NCBI GenBank assembly: GCA_024654485.1
Contig: JANLHO010000057.1
Coordinates: 1-38,422 of the forward strand
Direction of reading: 5' to 3'
Length of the DNA stretch: 38,422 nucleotides
DNA from: Patescibacteria group bacterium
Lineage (GTDB): Bacteria > Patescibacteriota > Minisyncoccia > Phycocordibacterales > UBA2100
A program made the position numbers and the translations under genes. The notes beneath the pieces were generated by a model. The model was not told the DNA's origin and ran no database searches. It saw nothing but the letters and a program-made list of their open reading frames with translations. Shown here in pieces: positions 1 to 7,065 of the stretch (position 1 is the stretch's first letter; every line of letters begins with the position of its first letter).

Positions 1-36
1 CTCAGGAAAGGAGAAACGATAACAATTCATTAAAAT

Positions 37-133
37 ATGTCCGAATCTACGAATACATACGAATCTACGAATATCTGCGAATCCACAGGTCGGGTTCTTG
101 GTTTTATTCGTAGCCATTCGCAGATTCGGATAA
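37..133 (+). repeat. Long imperfect hairpin of short tandem units before rplB
   Basis: The arm at 37-64 is built of repeated CGAATCTA-like units and pairs with 106-133 (ATTCGTAG, ATTCGCAG units). About 22 of 28 positions are Watson-Crick, plus wobbles. The 3' arm ends 14 bases before the rplB start. There is no Shine-Dalgarno motif in the gap. Its form resembles the repeat-built hairpins before rpsC and rplP, although the sequence differs. Bases 1-36 hold nothing I can name. Confidence 0.6.
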
Positions 134-147
134 TGTAATTCGTTGAT

Positions 148-990
148 ATGAAAAAATACAAGCCGACCTCTCCCACGCAGCGTGCGCACACGTCCGTAAA
201 CTACCGCACCTCACTCTCGGGCCACCAGCCGCACAAAGCGCTGACGCGCGGCAAGAGGAAGACCGGAGGACGCAACAGTGACGGGCGTATCACGGTACGC
301 CATCATGGCGGGGGGCACAAAAAGAGATTCCGCGACGTGGACTTCCGCTTCAACAAGAAAGACGTCCCCGCCCGCGTGTCTTCAATAGAGTACGATCCGT
401 TCCGTTCCGCGTTCATAGGGCTCGCCGTTTACCGCGACGGGGAGAAGCGCTATGTCGTCGTACCCAAAGAGATGAAGGTGGACGACACTTTCGTCGTCTC
501 GGAGTCCGCGCCTGCGAAATCGGGCAACCGCCTTCCGCTTGGGAAGATACCGGTCGGCGCTTTCGTTTACTGCGTTGAAATAAAGCCGGGTGCCGGAGCG
601 GTGCTCGCGCGCTCCGCCGGCAACTACGCCGAGGTCATCGCGCAGGATGCCGGCTATACGCACCTGAAGCTGCCTTCCACGGAGGTACGCAAGGTAATAA
701 GCACGGCGTGGGCATCCATAGGCGCGGTTTCCAACGAAGAGCATCGTCTCGTGAATCTCGGCAAGGCAGGCAGAAGCCGATGGATGGGGAAGCGCCCCAC
801 GGTTCGCGGAACCGCAATGAACCCCGTAGACCACCCGCACGGAGGCGGCGAGGGTCGTCAGGGCCGCGGTCACCGCCGAGCGCGCACGCTCTGGGGCAAA
901 CCTTCCGGCAAAGGCCAGAAGACAAGGCGGCCCAAGAAATACAGCAACGTTTTCGTCATTTCCCGTCGCAAGGTCGGCAAACGCAGATAA
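148..990 (+). CDS. rplB: 50S ribosomal protein L2 (uL2)
   Basis: Large-subunit protein needed for subunit association and for shaping the peptidyl-transferase centre. The 280-residue length is normal. The RNA-binding core with RNSDGRITVRHHGGGHKKR lies at about residues 42-60, and the C-terminal signature AMNPVDHPHGGGEG at 223-236. This places the conserved histidine at position 229, as in E. coli. The ATG at 148 follows a structured gap without a Shine-Dalgarno motif. A perfect terminator-like hairpin follows the stop codon, so L2 may end one transcript before a new promoter drives rpsS. The identification is certain. Confidence 0.98.
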   Translation: MKKYKPTSPTQRAHTSVNYRTSLSGHQPHKALTRGKRKTGGRNSDGRITVRHHGGGHKKRFRDVDFRFNKKDVPARVSSIEYDPFRSAFIGLAVYRDGEKRYVVVPKEMKVDDTFVVSESAPAKSGNRLPLGKIPVGAFVYCVEIKPGAGAVLARSAGNYAEVIAQDAGYTHLKLPSTEVRKVISTAWASIGAVSNEEHRLVNLGKAGRSRWMGKRPTVRGTAMNPVDHPHGGGEGRQGRGHRRARTLWGKPSGKGQKTRRPKKYSNVFVISRRKVGKRR

Positions 991-992
991 GA

Positions 993-1020
993 ACAAAAGC
1001 CCGCGAATGCGGGCTTTTGT
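993..1020 (+). terminator. Intrinsic terminator after rplB
   Basis: A perfect 12-bp stem (ACAAAAGCCCGC with its complement, 993-1004 and 1009-1020) closes a GAAT tetraloop and ends in TTTTGTTT. It lies just 3' of the rplB stop and abuts the -35 box of the rpsS promoter. It splits what is a single transcript in most bacteria. Confidence 0.75.
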
Positions 1021-1070
1021 TTGACATCGCCCCCCGTTTCCTATACATTGTGCGGACCCGCCGAGGCGGG
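1021..1070 (+). promoter_or_regulatory. Sigma70-type promoter for rpsS with +1 hairpin
   Basis: TTGACA at 1021-1026, a 17-base spacer, then TACATT at 1044-1049 (inside TATACATT) match the housekeeping consensus well. The predicted transcription start near 1056 is immediately followed by the hairpin CCCGCC-GA-GGCGGG at 1057-1070 and the run ATTTTG. The hairpin could be a 5' stabilising stem or a weak attenuator. The leader to the rpsS ATG is about 30 bases. Confidence 0.7.
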
Positions 1071-1085
1071 ATTTTGATTGAACAT

Positions 1086-1418
1086 ATGACACGATCCCTC
1101 AAAAAAGGTCCGTATGTGGACGAGAAGTTGATGAAGAAGATCGGCGCCCGTAAGCCGGGCGGCGAGCCTATAAAGACGTGGGCGCGCGCGTCAATGATCG
1201 CGCCGGAATTCGTCGGCTTCACGTTCCTCGTGCACACCGGCAAGAACTTTGACGAGGTATACGTCTCGGAAGACATGGTGGGGCATCGTTTGGGAGAGTT
1301 CGCTCCCACGACCAAATTCGTCAAGCACGGAGGCCGCATGCAGAAGGAGGCTGAAATAGCCGCGAAGGCGGCCGAGGTGTCCGCAGCACAGGCGGCAAAA
1401 GCGACCGCTGCAAAATAG
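1086..1418 (+). CDS. rpsS: 30S ribosomal protein S19 (uS19)
   Basis: Small-subunit head protein near the A-site finger. MTRSLKKGPYVDEKL at the N terminus and VGHRLGEFAPTTKF at about 66-79 are diagnostic. The start is set at the ATG at 1086, because homology begins exactly there; the open frame extends upstream to 708 only as an antiparallel-looking artefact over rplB. The product is 110 residues, with an alanine/lysine-rich C-terminal tail of about 22 residues beyond the usual end. There is no Shine-Dalgarno motif; the ATG sits in AACATATG. The stop is TAG. Confidence 0.97.
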   Translation: MTRSLKKGPYVDEKLMKKIGARKPGGEPIKTWARASMIAPEFVGFTFLVHTGKNFDEVYVSEDMVGHRLGEFAPTTKFVKHGGRMQKEAEIAAKAAEVSAAQAAKATAAK

Positions 1419-1433
1419 TATTTGTACATGCAT

Positions 1434-1829
1434 ATGAAAGCGCTTTTAAAAAACTATCACCAGTCGCCCCGCAAGGTGCGGCTCGTCGCCGACATGATTC
1501 GGGGCAAGAGTGTATCGGATGCCCGCGCGGCGCTCCTGTATTTGCCCAAGAAGTCCGCTCCCGCGCTCGGCAAACTTCTGGACTCGGCCGTAGCCAACGC
1601 TCGCAGCGGCGGGCACGCGGCCGAGGGACTCTTCGTCAAAACGATAACGGTGGACAAGGGTGCGGTGATGCGTCGCTATCGCCCCTTTGCGCGCGGCCGC
1701 TCCGGCACTCTGCACAAAACGATGAGTATCGTACGATTGGGGCTTGCTCCGATCGAGCGACCAGCGAACAGTAAACAGCGAACAGGAAAGAAAAAAGCCG
1801 TTTCCCGCACTAAGAAAATTGCCGCATAA
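1434..1829 (+). CDS. rplV: 50S ribosomal protein L22 (uL22)
   Basis: Lines the peptide exit tunnel. Typical features are the early YHQSPRKVRLVADMIRGK block and the beta-hairpin region MRRYRPFARGRSGTLHKTMS. I chose the ATG at 1434 (MKALLKNYHQ); an ATG at 1428 and a TTG at 1422 are in frame but add residues not expected in the family. The length is 131 residues. The 3' end of the gene (about 1763-1785) carries AACAGTAAACAGCGAACAG, which is complementary to the following spacer, so the coding end takes part in a hairpin reaching to the rpsC start. Confidence 0.96.
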   Translation: MKALLKNYHQSPRKVRLVADMIRGKSVSDARAALLYLPKKSAPALGKLLDSAVANARSGGHAAEGLFVKTITVDKGAVMRRYRPFARGRSGTLHKTMSIVRLGLAPIERPANSKQRTGKKKAVSRTKKIAA

Positions 1830-1860
1830 TTACTGTTCACTGCTATCTACTCACTGCTCA
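1763..1860 (+). repeat. Imperfect hairpin joining rplV 3' end and rpsC leader
   Basis: The repeat-built arm in the rplV coding end (AGCGAACAGTAAACAG region, 1763-1785) is complementary in parts to TACTGTTCACTGCTATCTAC and following bases (1831-1860), just before the rpsC ATG. The longest clean match is CTGTTC-N-CTG. The same AACAG/CTGTT repeat family returns between rpsC and rplP. Confidence 0.45.
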
Positions 1861-1868
1861 CTATTCTT

Positions 1869-2549
1869 ATGACACACACCGTACATCCATACGCCCACCG
1901 TCTCGGCATAATCCGCGACTGGAAATCGCGCTGGTTCGCGAAAAATCCGGCCGATTACCGCTTCAACGTAATGGTAGATGCCGCCATACGCCGTTTCCTA
2001 AAGAAGCGTCTGCGCGGTATGTACGTTACCTCCGTGGAAATAGAGCGCAGCCAGAATGCCATCCGCGTCATAGTAAAAACCTCGCGTCCGGGCCTCGTCA
2101 TAGGTCGCGGCGGCGAAGGCTCCACCAAGCTCACCAAGGAGATAGAGAAGATAGTAAGAAGCGTGCCATCCGGCGGGAAGAGCGAGAAGATGGCGATACG
2201 GCTAGATATAGAGGAGGTCCGCTCGCCCGAGAGCCAGTCGCCCGTCGTCGCGTACATGATCGCCGAAGGTCTGGAAAAAAGGCAGCCCTTCCGACGCGTG
2301 CTCAAGCAGACGGTGGAAAAGGTCATGGCCAACCGCGATGTGGAAGGCGTGCGCATTGCGATAGCGGGTCGTCTTGGCGGTGCCGAGATGAGTCGGCAGG
2401 AAGAGATAAAGAGAGGCCGCGTACCCCTGCAGACCCTTCGTGCCGATATAGATTTCGCGCGCGAACAGGCGTATCTCCCGTATGGAATTATCGGCATCAA
2501 GGTATGGATATATCGTGGAGATATATTCTCTGACGACAAAAAAAATTAA
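1869..2549 (+). CDS. rpsC: 30S ribosomal protein S3 (uS3)
   Basis: Small-subunit head protein at the mRNA entry channel with helicase-related function. It begins with MTHTVHPYAHRLGIIRDWKS, has the KH-domain GxxG loop in VIGRGGEGS at about residues 77-85, and ends with the C-terminal domain IKVWIYRGD. The length of 226 residues is normal. The ATG at 1869 follows a pyrimidine-rich ACTCACTGCTCACTATTCTT leader without a Shine-Dalgarno motif. Confidence 0.97.
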   Translation: MTHTVHPYAHRLGIIRDWKSRWFAKNPADYRFNVMVDAAIRRFLKKRLRGMYVTSVEIERSQNAIRVIVKTSRPGLVIGRGGEGSTKLTKEIEKIVRSVPSGGKSEKMAIRLDIEEVRSPESQSPVVAYMIAEGLEKRQPFRRVLKQTVEKVMANRDVEGVRIAIAGRLGGAEMSRQEEIKRGRVPLQTLRADIDFAREQAYLPYGIIGIKVWIYRGDIFSDDKKN

Positions 2550-2550
2550 T

Positions 2551-2667
2551 ATGAAGCGAACAGCGAACAGCGAACCCCGAATACAGCTTCGCCGACGGGG
2601 CAGGCAGCGAACAGAAACTCAAACGCGAGGACGTTCCTGCTGTTCACGGTTATCTGTTTACTGTTAA
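2551..2667 (+). CDS. Possible leader ORF in the rpsC-rplP gap
   Basis: An ATG one base after the rpsC stop opens a 38-codon frame ending at TAA 2665-2667, nine bases before the rplP ATG. The composition is very arginine-rich, and the frame runs through GCGAACA tandem units and an AACCCCG...CGGGG hairpin (about 2574-2600). The product resembles no family and may simply be what the repeat encodes. It matters because leader ORFs with the same kind of hairpin sit before rpmI and smpB. It could equally be untranslated structured spacer. Confidence 0.25.
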   Translation: MKRTANSEPRIQLRRRGRQRTETQTRGRSCCSRLSVYC

Positions 2668-2676
2668 CTCTCTTCT

Positions 2677-3099
2677 ATGTTGGCACCAAAAAAAGCAAAA
2701 TATCGCAAGTGGCAGACCGGACGCAGGAATCCGGCGCGTCTCCTGCGCCCCGAAACGCGCGGCATCACCGTGAACTTCGGTTCGTATGGTGTGAAGGCGA
2801 TGAGTCCCGCGCGCATCACATCCAACCAGCTTGAGGCCGCGCGTCGCGCGCTCTCTCGCGCCGGCGGCAAAAGCTCCAAGATATGGATACGGGTGTTTCC
2901 CGACCGACCGTTCACGAGAAAAGCCGCGGAGGTCGGCATGGGAAGCGGTAAGGGAGACGTAGCGGGTTATGTGGTGGAGGTGCGCCCCGGCCGCGTTATT
3001 TTTGAGATAGACGGCGCACCGGAAGAGGTGGCGCGTGAGGCACTACGCAAAGCGGGGACGAAGTTGCCCTGCAAGGTGCAGGTCATAGCACGCAACTAA
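2677..3099 (+). CDS. rplP: 50S ribosomal protein L16 (uL16)
   Basis: Binds near the A-site tRNA elbow and the peptidyl-transferase centre. The start MLAPKKAKYRKWQTGRR and the central FGSYGVKAMSPARITSNQLEAARRA are family hallmarks, followed by KIWIRVFPDRPFTRKAAEVGMGSGKGD. The 140 residues are close to the usual 136-144. The ATG at 2677 is preceded by CTCTCTTCT with no Shine-Dalgarno motif. The rpmC start follows one base after the stop. Confidence 0.97.
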   Translation: MLAPKKAKYRKWQTGRRNPARLLRPETRGITVNFGSYGVKAMSPARITSNQLEAARRALSRAGGKSSKIWIRVFPDRPFTRKAAEVGMGSGKGDVAGYVVEVRPGRVIFEIDGAPEEVAREALRKAGTKLPCKVQVIARN

Positions 3100-3100
3100 T

Positions 3101-3310
3101 ATGGCATCGGAATTTTCAAAAAAGGGGATAGGGGAATTGCGCAAACTTATTGCCGACAAGCGAGAGAGCCTGCGCAGCTTTCGTTTCGGGGGAGCTGGCT
3201 CACGCACACGCAACACCCGTGAAGGAAGGATGCTTCGCAAAGACATCGCGAGGATCCTCACGGAGATAAAAGCTAGGGAGATTGATTCTAAGCGTAAAAT
3301 CGCGTCTTAG
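3101..3310 (+). CDS. rpmC: 50S ribosomal protein L29 (uL29)
   Basis: Small helical protein at the tunnel exit. Its 69 residues contain the family pattern GELRKLIADKRESLRSFRFGGAGSRTRNTREGRMLRKDIARILTEI in two helices. The ATG lies one base after the rplP stop, so translation is likely coupled. The stop is TAG at 3308-3310, and a tripartite hairpin element begins on the stop codon itself. Confidence 0.95.
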   Translation: MASEFSKKGIGELRKLIADKRESLRSFRFGGAGSRTRNTREGRMLRKDIARILTEIKAREIDSKRKIAS

Positions 3311-3465
3311 TGAAATAAGGAGCGAAGCGACTATATTTCACTTGACCCGCCTAAATTTTGAAAACCATCAAAAGCGTGATATAAAGCCGCATCCGCTATC
3401 AGTACAAATTCATTATGAAAGGCTGCGTGGCAAATTTGGGCGGGTGTAAGAGTTTCTAACTCACT
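3309..3465 (+). repeat. Tripartite hairpin element, copy 1 (rpmC/rpsQ)
   Basis: P1 pairs AGTGAAATA (3309-3317, starting within the rpmC stop) with TATTTCACT (3334-3342) around an AGCGAAGCGA loop. P2 pairs ACCCGCCTAAATTT (3345-3358) with AAATTTGGGCGGGT (3432-3445), with one wobble. P3 is a short GAGTT-TCT-AACTC hairpin (3450-3462). The rpsQ ATG is at 3466. The element fills the whole gap and has no Shine-Dalgarno motif. Related copies lie at 6878, 11455 and, on the minus strand, 23310. Confidence 0.8.
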
Positions 3466-3741
3466 ATGTTCGTAAGAACTTCTAACACAGGGAAAACATT
3501 TCAGGGCGTTGTCGTTAAGGCGGCGATGAAAGACACTGCGACGGTGATGGTTGAACGCTACGTCAAGCACCCCACATACAGAAAGTATCTCCGCAAAAGC
3601 CAGAAATTCCTCGTACACGATCCGGGCAACACGGCACAGGTAGGCGAGAAGGTCACAATCAAAGAGACCCGCCCTATCTCCAGGCGCAAGCATTTCATTC
3701 TGGTCTCCGCGCAGGGTTCGCCGGACGCGGGCACAAAATAG
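3466..3741 (+). CDS. rpsQ: 30S ribosomal protein S17 (uS17)
   Basis: OB-fold primary 16S-binding protein. The 91 residues include KTFQGVVVKAAMKDTATVMVER and KFLVHDPGNTAQVGEKVTIKETRPISRRKHF, the typical S17 core. The usual N-terminal part before VRTSNTGKTFQG is short. The ATG at 3466 follows the third hairpin of the tripartite element. rplN starts four bases after the stop. Confidence 0.95.
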   Translation: MFVRTSNTGKTFQGVVVKAAMKDTATVMVERYVKHPTYRKYLRKSQKFLVHDPGNTAQVGEKVTIKETRPISRRKHFILVSAQGSPDAGTK

Positions 3742-3745
3742 GCAT

Positions 3746-4126
3746 ATGATTCAACCGCAAACCATAGTAAAGGTAGCCGATAATTCCGGAGCGATACTCG
3801 GACGTGTATTCAAGGTGCTCGGCGGTTCCAAGCGTCGGTATGCGCAGGTGGGCGATGAAGTCGTTATATCCATCCAGAGTGCACAGCCGCGCAAGAGCGT
3901 GAAGAAGAAAGAAGTGCATCGCGCTGTCGTCGTACGTCAGGCCAAAGCCCTGCGGCGCAAAGACGGCTCGTATGTGCGCTTTGATGAGAATGCGGTAGTG
4001 CTCATCACCGGGAGCGGCAAAGAGCCAAAGGAGCCTAAAGCAAACCGCGTGTTCGGACCGATACCGCGCGAACTCGTGGAAAAAGGATACCAGCGCATAG
4101 GTTCGCTGGCGGCTGAGATAGTGTAA
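3746..4126 (+). CDS. rplN: 50S ribosomal protein L14 (uL14)
   Basis: Large-subunit protein forming a bridge to 16S helix 14. MIQPQTIVKVADNSGA at the N terminus and the C-terminal ELVEKGYQRIGSLAAEIV are diagnostic. The 126 residues compare with about 122 in most bacteria; a small insertion, SGKEPKEPKANR, sits near residue 98. The start codon sits in GCATATG without a Shine-Dalgarno motif. Confidence 0.97.
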   Translation: MIQPQTIVKVADNSGAILGRVFKVLGGSKRRYAQVGDEVVISIQSAQPRKSVKKKEVHRAVVVRQAKALRRKDGSYVRFDENAVVLITGSGKEPKEPKANRVFGPIPRELVEKGYQRIGSLAAEIV

Positions 4127-4157
4127 ATCAGGCAGCAAAGTAGTGAGAGTAATCCAT

Positions 4158-4466
4158 ATGAAATTAAAGAAAGGAGACAAAGTAATAGTCATCGCGGGCA
4201 AAGACAAGGGGGCCGTATCTACGGTCGTGCGTATCATACGCGATAGGGACCTTGTCATCCTTGATGGCGTCAATATCGCGAAGAAGCACCGCAAGCCTTC
4301 CGCCCAGAACCGTACGGGCCAGATAGTAGATAAAACGATGCCCATACACGTGTCCAACGTAATGCTGGCGGACCCGAAGACGGGCAAGCCTACCCGTATC
4401 AGGATAAGTCGCGAGAAGGGGGATAGGCGGAGGGTCGCCGTGAAAAGCGGGCAACAGGTGAATTAA
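4158..4466 (+). CDS. rplX: 50S ribosomal protein L24 (uL24)
   Basis: KOW-domain protein that starts large-subunit assembly. MKLKKGDKVIVIAGKDKGAVSTVVRI is the KOW motif, and NIAKKHRKPSAQNRTGQIV follows at about 40-60. The ATG at 4158 was chosen over a GTG at 4143 because homology starts there. The length is 102 residues. The ATG is in CCATATG and lacks a Shine-Dalgarno motif. Confidence 0.96.
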   Translation: MKLKKGDKVIVIAGKDKGAVSTVVRIIRDRDLVILDGVNIAKKHRKPSAQNRTGQIVDKTMPIHVSNVMLADPKTGKPTRIRISREKGDRRRVAVKSGQQVN

Positions 4467-4495
4467 TCCCCGATTTCGTGTATACCTACCAAGAT

Positions 4496-5032
4496 ATGAA
4501 TGCAACAACCACAGCACGGCACAAGACATTTGACGCTCTCAAGAGCGAATTTGGCTACACGAGCGTGATGCAAGCGCCGCGAGTCGGCAAGATAGTTGTA
4601 TCTACGGGCGTCGGTTCGCTTAAGGACAAAAAGAAGCTTGAGCTCATCGTTGACCGCCTTGCGCGCATCACCGGCCAGATACCGGCGCCTCGCGGGGCGA
4701 AGAAATCCATAGCGAATTTCAAGATACGCTCGGGCGACATCGTGGGGTATCAGGTGACCCTGCGGGGAGCAAGAATGCGGGCTTTCCTTGATAAGCTCAT
4801 ACACATAGTGCTGCCGCGCATGAAGGACTTTCGCGGACTGAAGCCCACGGCCATAGACGAAATGGGCAACATCACAATCGGACTCAAGGAGCACACCGTA
4901 TTCCCCGAGACCTCGGACGAGGATGCGAAAGACGTATTCGGCCTCTCCATCACCATCACGACCAGTGCCAAGAACGAAAAGGAGGCCCAGGCCTTCCTGA
5001 GGCATATAGGCCTCCCTCTCCGCGAAGAATAA
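4496..5032 (+). CDS. rplE: 50S ribosomal protein L5 (uL5)
   Basis: Binds 5S rRNA in the central protuberance. The family blocks IVVSTGVGS (replacing the usual VVNMGVGE), KKSIANFKIRSGDIVGYQVTLRGARM and GNITIGLKEHTVFPE are present, and the protein is 178 residues. The start at 4496 is an ATG; an in-frame GTG at 4478 would add six residues. A 329-base gap without a gene follows, which is unusual inside this operon. Confidence 0.96.
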   Translation: MNATTTARHKTFDALKSEFGYTSVMQAPRVGKIVVSTGVGSLKDKKKLELIVDRLARITGQIPAPRGAKKSIANFKIRSGDIVGYQVTLRGARMRAFLDKLIHIVLPRMKDFRGLKPTAIDEMGNITIGLKEHTVFPETSDEDAKDVFGLSITITTSAKNEKEAQAFLRHIGLPLREE

Positions 5033-5186
5033 ATCGTTTCGCAAGCACGCAAGATTGTTCTCCTCAGAACAACTAATAATTGTACATCCCTAAAAATACG
5101 CCATAATATCAGGACATCCCTCAATAGAGAGTTATTCAGACTTATTGATCAGCGGTACAACATTGCCCGGTGAAAAGACCTTAGGT

Positions 5187-5215
5187 TTGACTTTGCCTGA
5201 CCAATCGTCTATAGT
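5187..5215 (+). promoter_or_regulatory. Sigma70-type promoter upstream of rpsN
   Basis: TTGACT (5187-5192), a 17-base spacer and TATAGT (5210-5215) give near-consensus -35 and -10 boxes. The predicted start is near 5222. It points toward rpsN, 140 bases downstream, and would serve the distal half of the ribosomal-protein operon. Confidence 0.7.
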
Positions 5216-5245
5216 GCCCCTGCCTCGTAAGGGGCTTCGTTTTTT
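5216..5245 (+). terminator. Terminator-like hairpin overlapping the rpsN promoter start
   Basis: GCCCC (5216-5220) pairs with GGGGC (5231-5235) and is followed by TTCGTTTTTT. The 5' arm precedes the predicted start at about 5222, so a transcript from the local promoter would lack half the stem. Only readthrough RNA coming from rplE would form it. This arrangement would insulate the new promoter from upstream transcription. Confidence 0.55.
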
Positions 5246-5361
5246 AGCAAGTCCCGCCAACGGCGGGATACTGCGAGAAACGGGGCACGGGGAAACTCTC
5301 TAACCCAACATCCGAAAGGTGGGGTGCCGGAGCTTCCAAACTCCTTCCGCGGCTCATATCT

Positions 5362-5547
5362 ATGGCCAAAAAATCAATGATAGTGAAGGCGAATCGCAAG
5401 CCTAAATTTTCCAGTCGCACCGTGCGGCGCTGCTTCAAGTGCGGACGCCCGCGCGGCTTTATGCGCGATTTCAACCTCTGCCGCATCTGCTTCCGGGAAG
5501 AGGCTCTTGAGGGGCACATACCCGGCATCAAAAAAAGCTCATGGTAG
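5362..5547 (+). CDS. rpsN: 30S ribosomal protein S14, zinc-binding type (uS14)
   Basis: Small-subunit head protein of the short, zinc-containing class (type Z). Its 61 residues hold the two CxxC pairs CFKC and CRIC (about residues 24-27 and 40-43). The C terminus GHIPGIKKSSW is typical. The ATG at 5362 follows TCATATCT without a Shine-Dalgarno motif. Confidence 0.97.
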   Translation: MAKKSMIVKANRKPKFSSRTVRRCFKCGRPRGFMRDFNLCRICFREEALEGHIPGIKKSSW

Positions 5548-5566
5548 TTCGACTACTCTCACCACT

Positions 5567-5962
5567 ATGGTAAACGACCCGGTAGGAGATTTCATAGCCC
5601 GCATTATGAACGGTGGCGCAATACGCAAGGCGTCGGTCTCTATCCCTTTCTCCAATTTGAAAATGGCGATAGCGGATAAGCTGAAAGAAACGGGACACGT
5701 AGCCTCCGTGGATAAGAAAGGGAAGAAGGTGCGCAAGACATTGGACATAACGCTCAAGTACGATGAGAGCGGAGCATCTGCTATACGCGGCGCAAGGCGC
5801 GTTTCCAAGCCGGGCCGGCGCGTCTACAAGAGGGCGCAGGAGATTACGCCGGTGCGCGGTGGAAGAGGCGTTCTTTTTCTCTCAACTCCTCAGGGCATCA
5901 AGACCGGTGCCGAAGCACGAAAAGAGCATGTCGGCGGCGAGGCGCTTTTTGAGATTTGGTAA
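5567..5962 (+). CDS. rpsH: 30S ribosomal protein S8 (uS8)
   Basis: Primary 16S-binding protein and, in E. coli, the translational repressor of this operon. MVNDPVGDFIARIMNGG opens the protein; the frame extends upstream into rpsN, but homology starts at the ATG at 5567. The C-terminal part RRVYKRAQEI...GRGVLFLSTPQGIKTGAEA...GGEALFEIW is diagnostic. The length is 131 residues. The leader is ACTCTCACCACT, pyrimidine-rich and without a Shine-Dalgarno motif. Confidence 0.97.
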   Translation: MVNDPVGDFIARIMNGGAIRKASVSIPFSNLKMAIADKLKETGHVASVDKKGKKVRKTLDITLKYDESGASAIRGARRVSKPGRRVYKRAQEITPVRGGRGVLFLSTPQGIKTGAEARKEHVGGEALFEIW

Positions 5963-5967
5963 TCAAT

Positions 5968-6513
5968 ATGAGTAGAATAGGCAAACTTCCAATAAATATC
6001 CCGTCGGGCACCGACGTGTCTGTGGCCGGAGGCGAAATAGTCGTCAAAGGCAAAAGCGGTACGCTCAAGCGCTCTCTGCACCCGGCCGTCTCGGTCGTCG
6101 TGGAAAGCGGTGCAGTGAAGGTCGCTCCCGCGCAGAGCTCCCGTCAGGCGCGCGCGCTTTGGGGCACTTACGCGGCGCACGTGAACAACATGATACACGG
6201 TGTCAATACGCCGTTCGTGAAAAAGCTTCAGATAGAGGGGATAGGATACCGCGCCGAGATGTCCGGCAAGCAGCTGAAGCTTATGCTCGGGTTCTCGCAC
6301 CCGGTCGTGATAGAAATACCCGAAGGCATCACGGTCTCCGTAGAGAAGAATATAGTCGCCGTCTCCGGTGCCGACATAGAGCAGGTCGGAGAGTTTGCGG
6401 CAAGCGTCCGCGCTATACGTAAGCCCGAGCCGTACAAGGGCAAGGGCATCCGCTACGAGGGTGAGGCGGTAAGACAGAAGCAGGGCAAGAAAGCCGCAGC
6501 CGCAGCCGCATAA
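5968..6513 (+). CDS. rplF: 50S ribosomal protein L6 (uL6)
   Basis: Two-domain protein near the sarcin-ricin loop. MSRIGKLPINIPSGTDVSV and the C-terminal EPYKGKGIRYEGEAVRQKQGKK are family signatures. The length is 181 residues with an alanine-rich tail. The ATG at 5968 lies five bases after the rpsH stop, in CAATATG; an earlier TTG in frame overlaps rpsH and is unlikely. Confidence 0.97.
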   Translation: MSRIGKLPINIPSGTDVSVAGGEIVVKGKSGTLKRSLHPAVSVVVESGAVKVAPAQSSRQARALWGTYAAHVNNMIHGVNTPFVKKLQIEGIGYRAEMSGKQLKLMLGFSHPVVIEIPEGITVSVEKNIVAVSGADIEQVGEFAASVRAIRKPEPYKGKGIRYEGEAVRQKQGKKAAAAAA

Positions 6514-6534
6514 AATCGTTGAACAGAAAACAAT

Positions 6535-6879
6535 ATGAAATCCATAAAATCCAGCAAACGAGAACGACGGCACGCACGCGTACGTGCGAAGGTGGCGGGC
6601 AGCGCGAAGCGCCCGAGGCTGTCTATCTACAAGTCCAACACGCGCATAATCGCACAAATCATAGACGACGAAAAAGGTACGACGATCGCATCCGTGTCGT
6701 CGCTTGGTGAAAAAGGCAAGAATCCGCGCGAGAGGGCAGAGATGGCGGCGGCAACGCTCGTCAAGAAAGCCGCTGCAGCCGGCGTGAAAGAGGTTGTGTT
6801 TGACCGCGGCGGGTTCCAATATCTCGGTACGATAAAGACGTTCGCCGAAGCAGCCCGCGCCGCAGGATTAAAATTTTAA
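6535..6879 (+). CDS. rplR: 50S ribosomal protein L18 (uL18)
   Basis: 5S rRNA-binding protein. The core RPRLSIYKSNTRIIAQIIDDEKGTTIASVSSL and the C terminus VFDRGGFQYLGTIKTFAEAARAAGLKF identify it. Its 114 residues are normal. Tripartite hairpin element copy 2 begins at the stop codon and separates it from rpsE. Confidence 0.96.
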   Translation: MKSIKSSKRERRHARVRAKVAGSAKRPRLSIYKSNTRIIAQIIDDEKGTTIASVSSLGEKGKNPRERAEMAAATLVKKAAAAGVKEVVFDRGGFQYLGTIKTFAEAARAAGLKF

Positions 6880-7065
6880 AGAAGATGTTATGAGCAAAGC
6901 GAATTACATATACTTTACCCGCCTAAATTTTGCGTTCAACGTGATGCAGAATCACTCATTGCAGAGCAGTGTTGCTGCTCAAATCCCGAGTATGGCAAAT
7001 AAGATAAATTTGGGCGGGTGGAAGTTATTTCTAAACTCGTATACACTCGCTAAGAAAAACTAACC
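6878..7065 (+). repeat. Tripartite hairpin element, copy 2 (rplR/rpsE)
   Basis: P1 pairs AAAGAAGATGTTAT (6878-6891) with ATTACATATACTTT (6903-6916), 11 of 14, around GAGCAAAGCGA. P2 pairs ACCCGCCTAAATTT (6917-6930) with AAATTTGGGCGGGT (7006-7019). Its loop carries two more hairpins, GTGAT-GCAGA-ATCAC and GAGCAG-TGTTG-CTGCTC. P3 is AGTTATTTCT (from 7023) with AGAAAAACT, ending at the rpsE start at 7066. Confidence 0.8.

Larger units (their letters stand above)
5033..5361 (+). other. Gene-free spacer between rplE and rpsN
   Basis: This stretch contains a perfect 7-bp hairpin TTGTTCT-CCTC-AGAACAA (5055-5072), a sigma70-type promoter (5187-5215), a terminator-like hairpin (5216-5245), and a second compact hairpin TCCCGCC-AAC-GGCGGGA (5252-5268). 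The rest is a roughly 90-base leader reaching the rpsN start. I see no plausible gene. The layout suggests that rpsN onward is transcribed from its own promoter. Confidence 0.6.

Noticed and set aside
708..1085. N-terminal extension of rpsS reaching into rplB
   Set aside because: It overlaps L2 coding sequence, the terminator and the promoter. S19 homology starts at ATG 1086.
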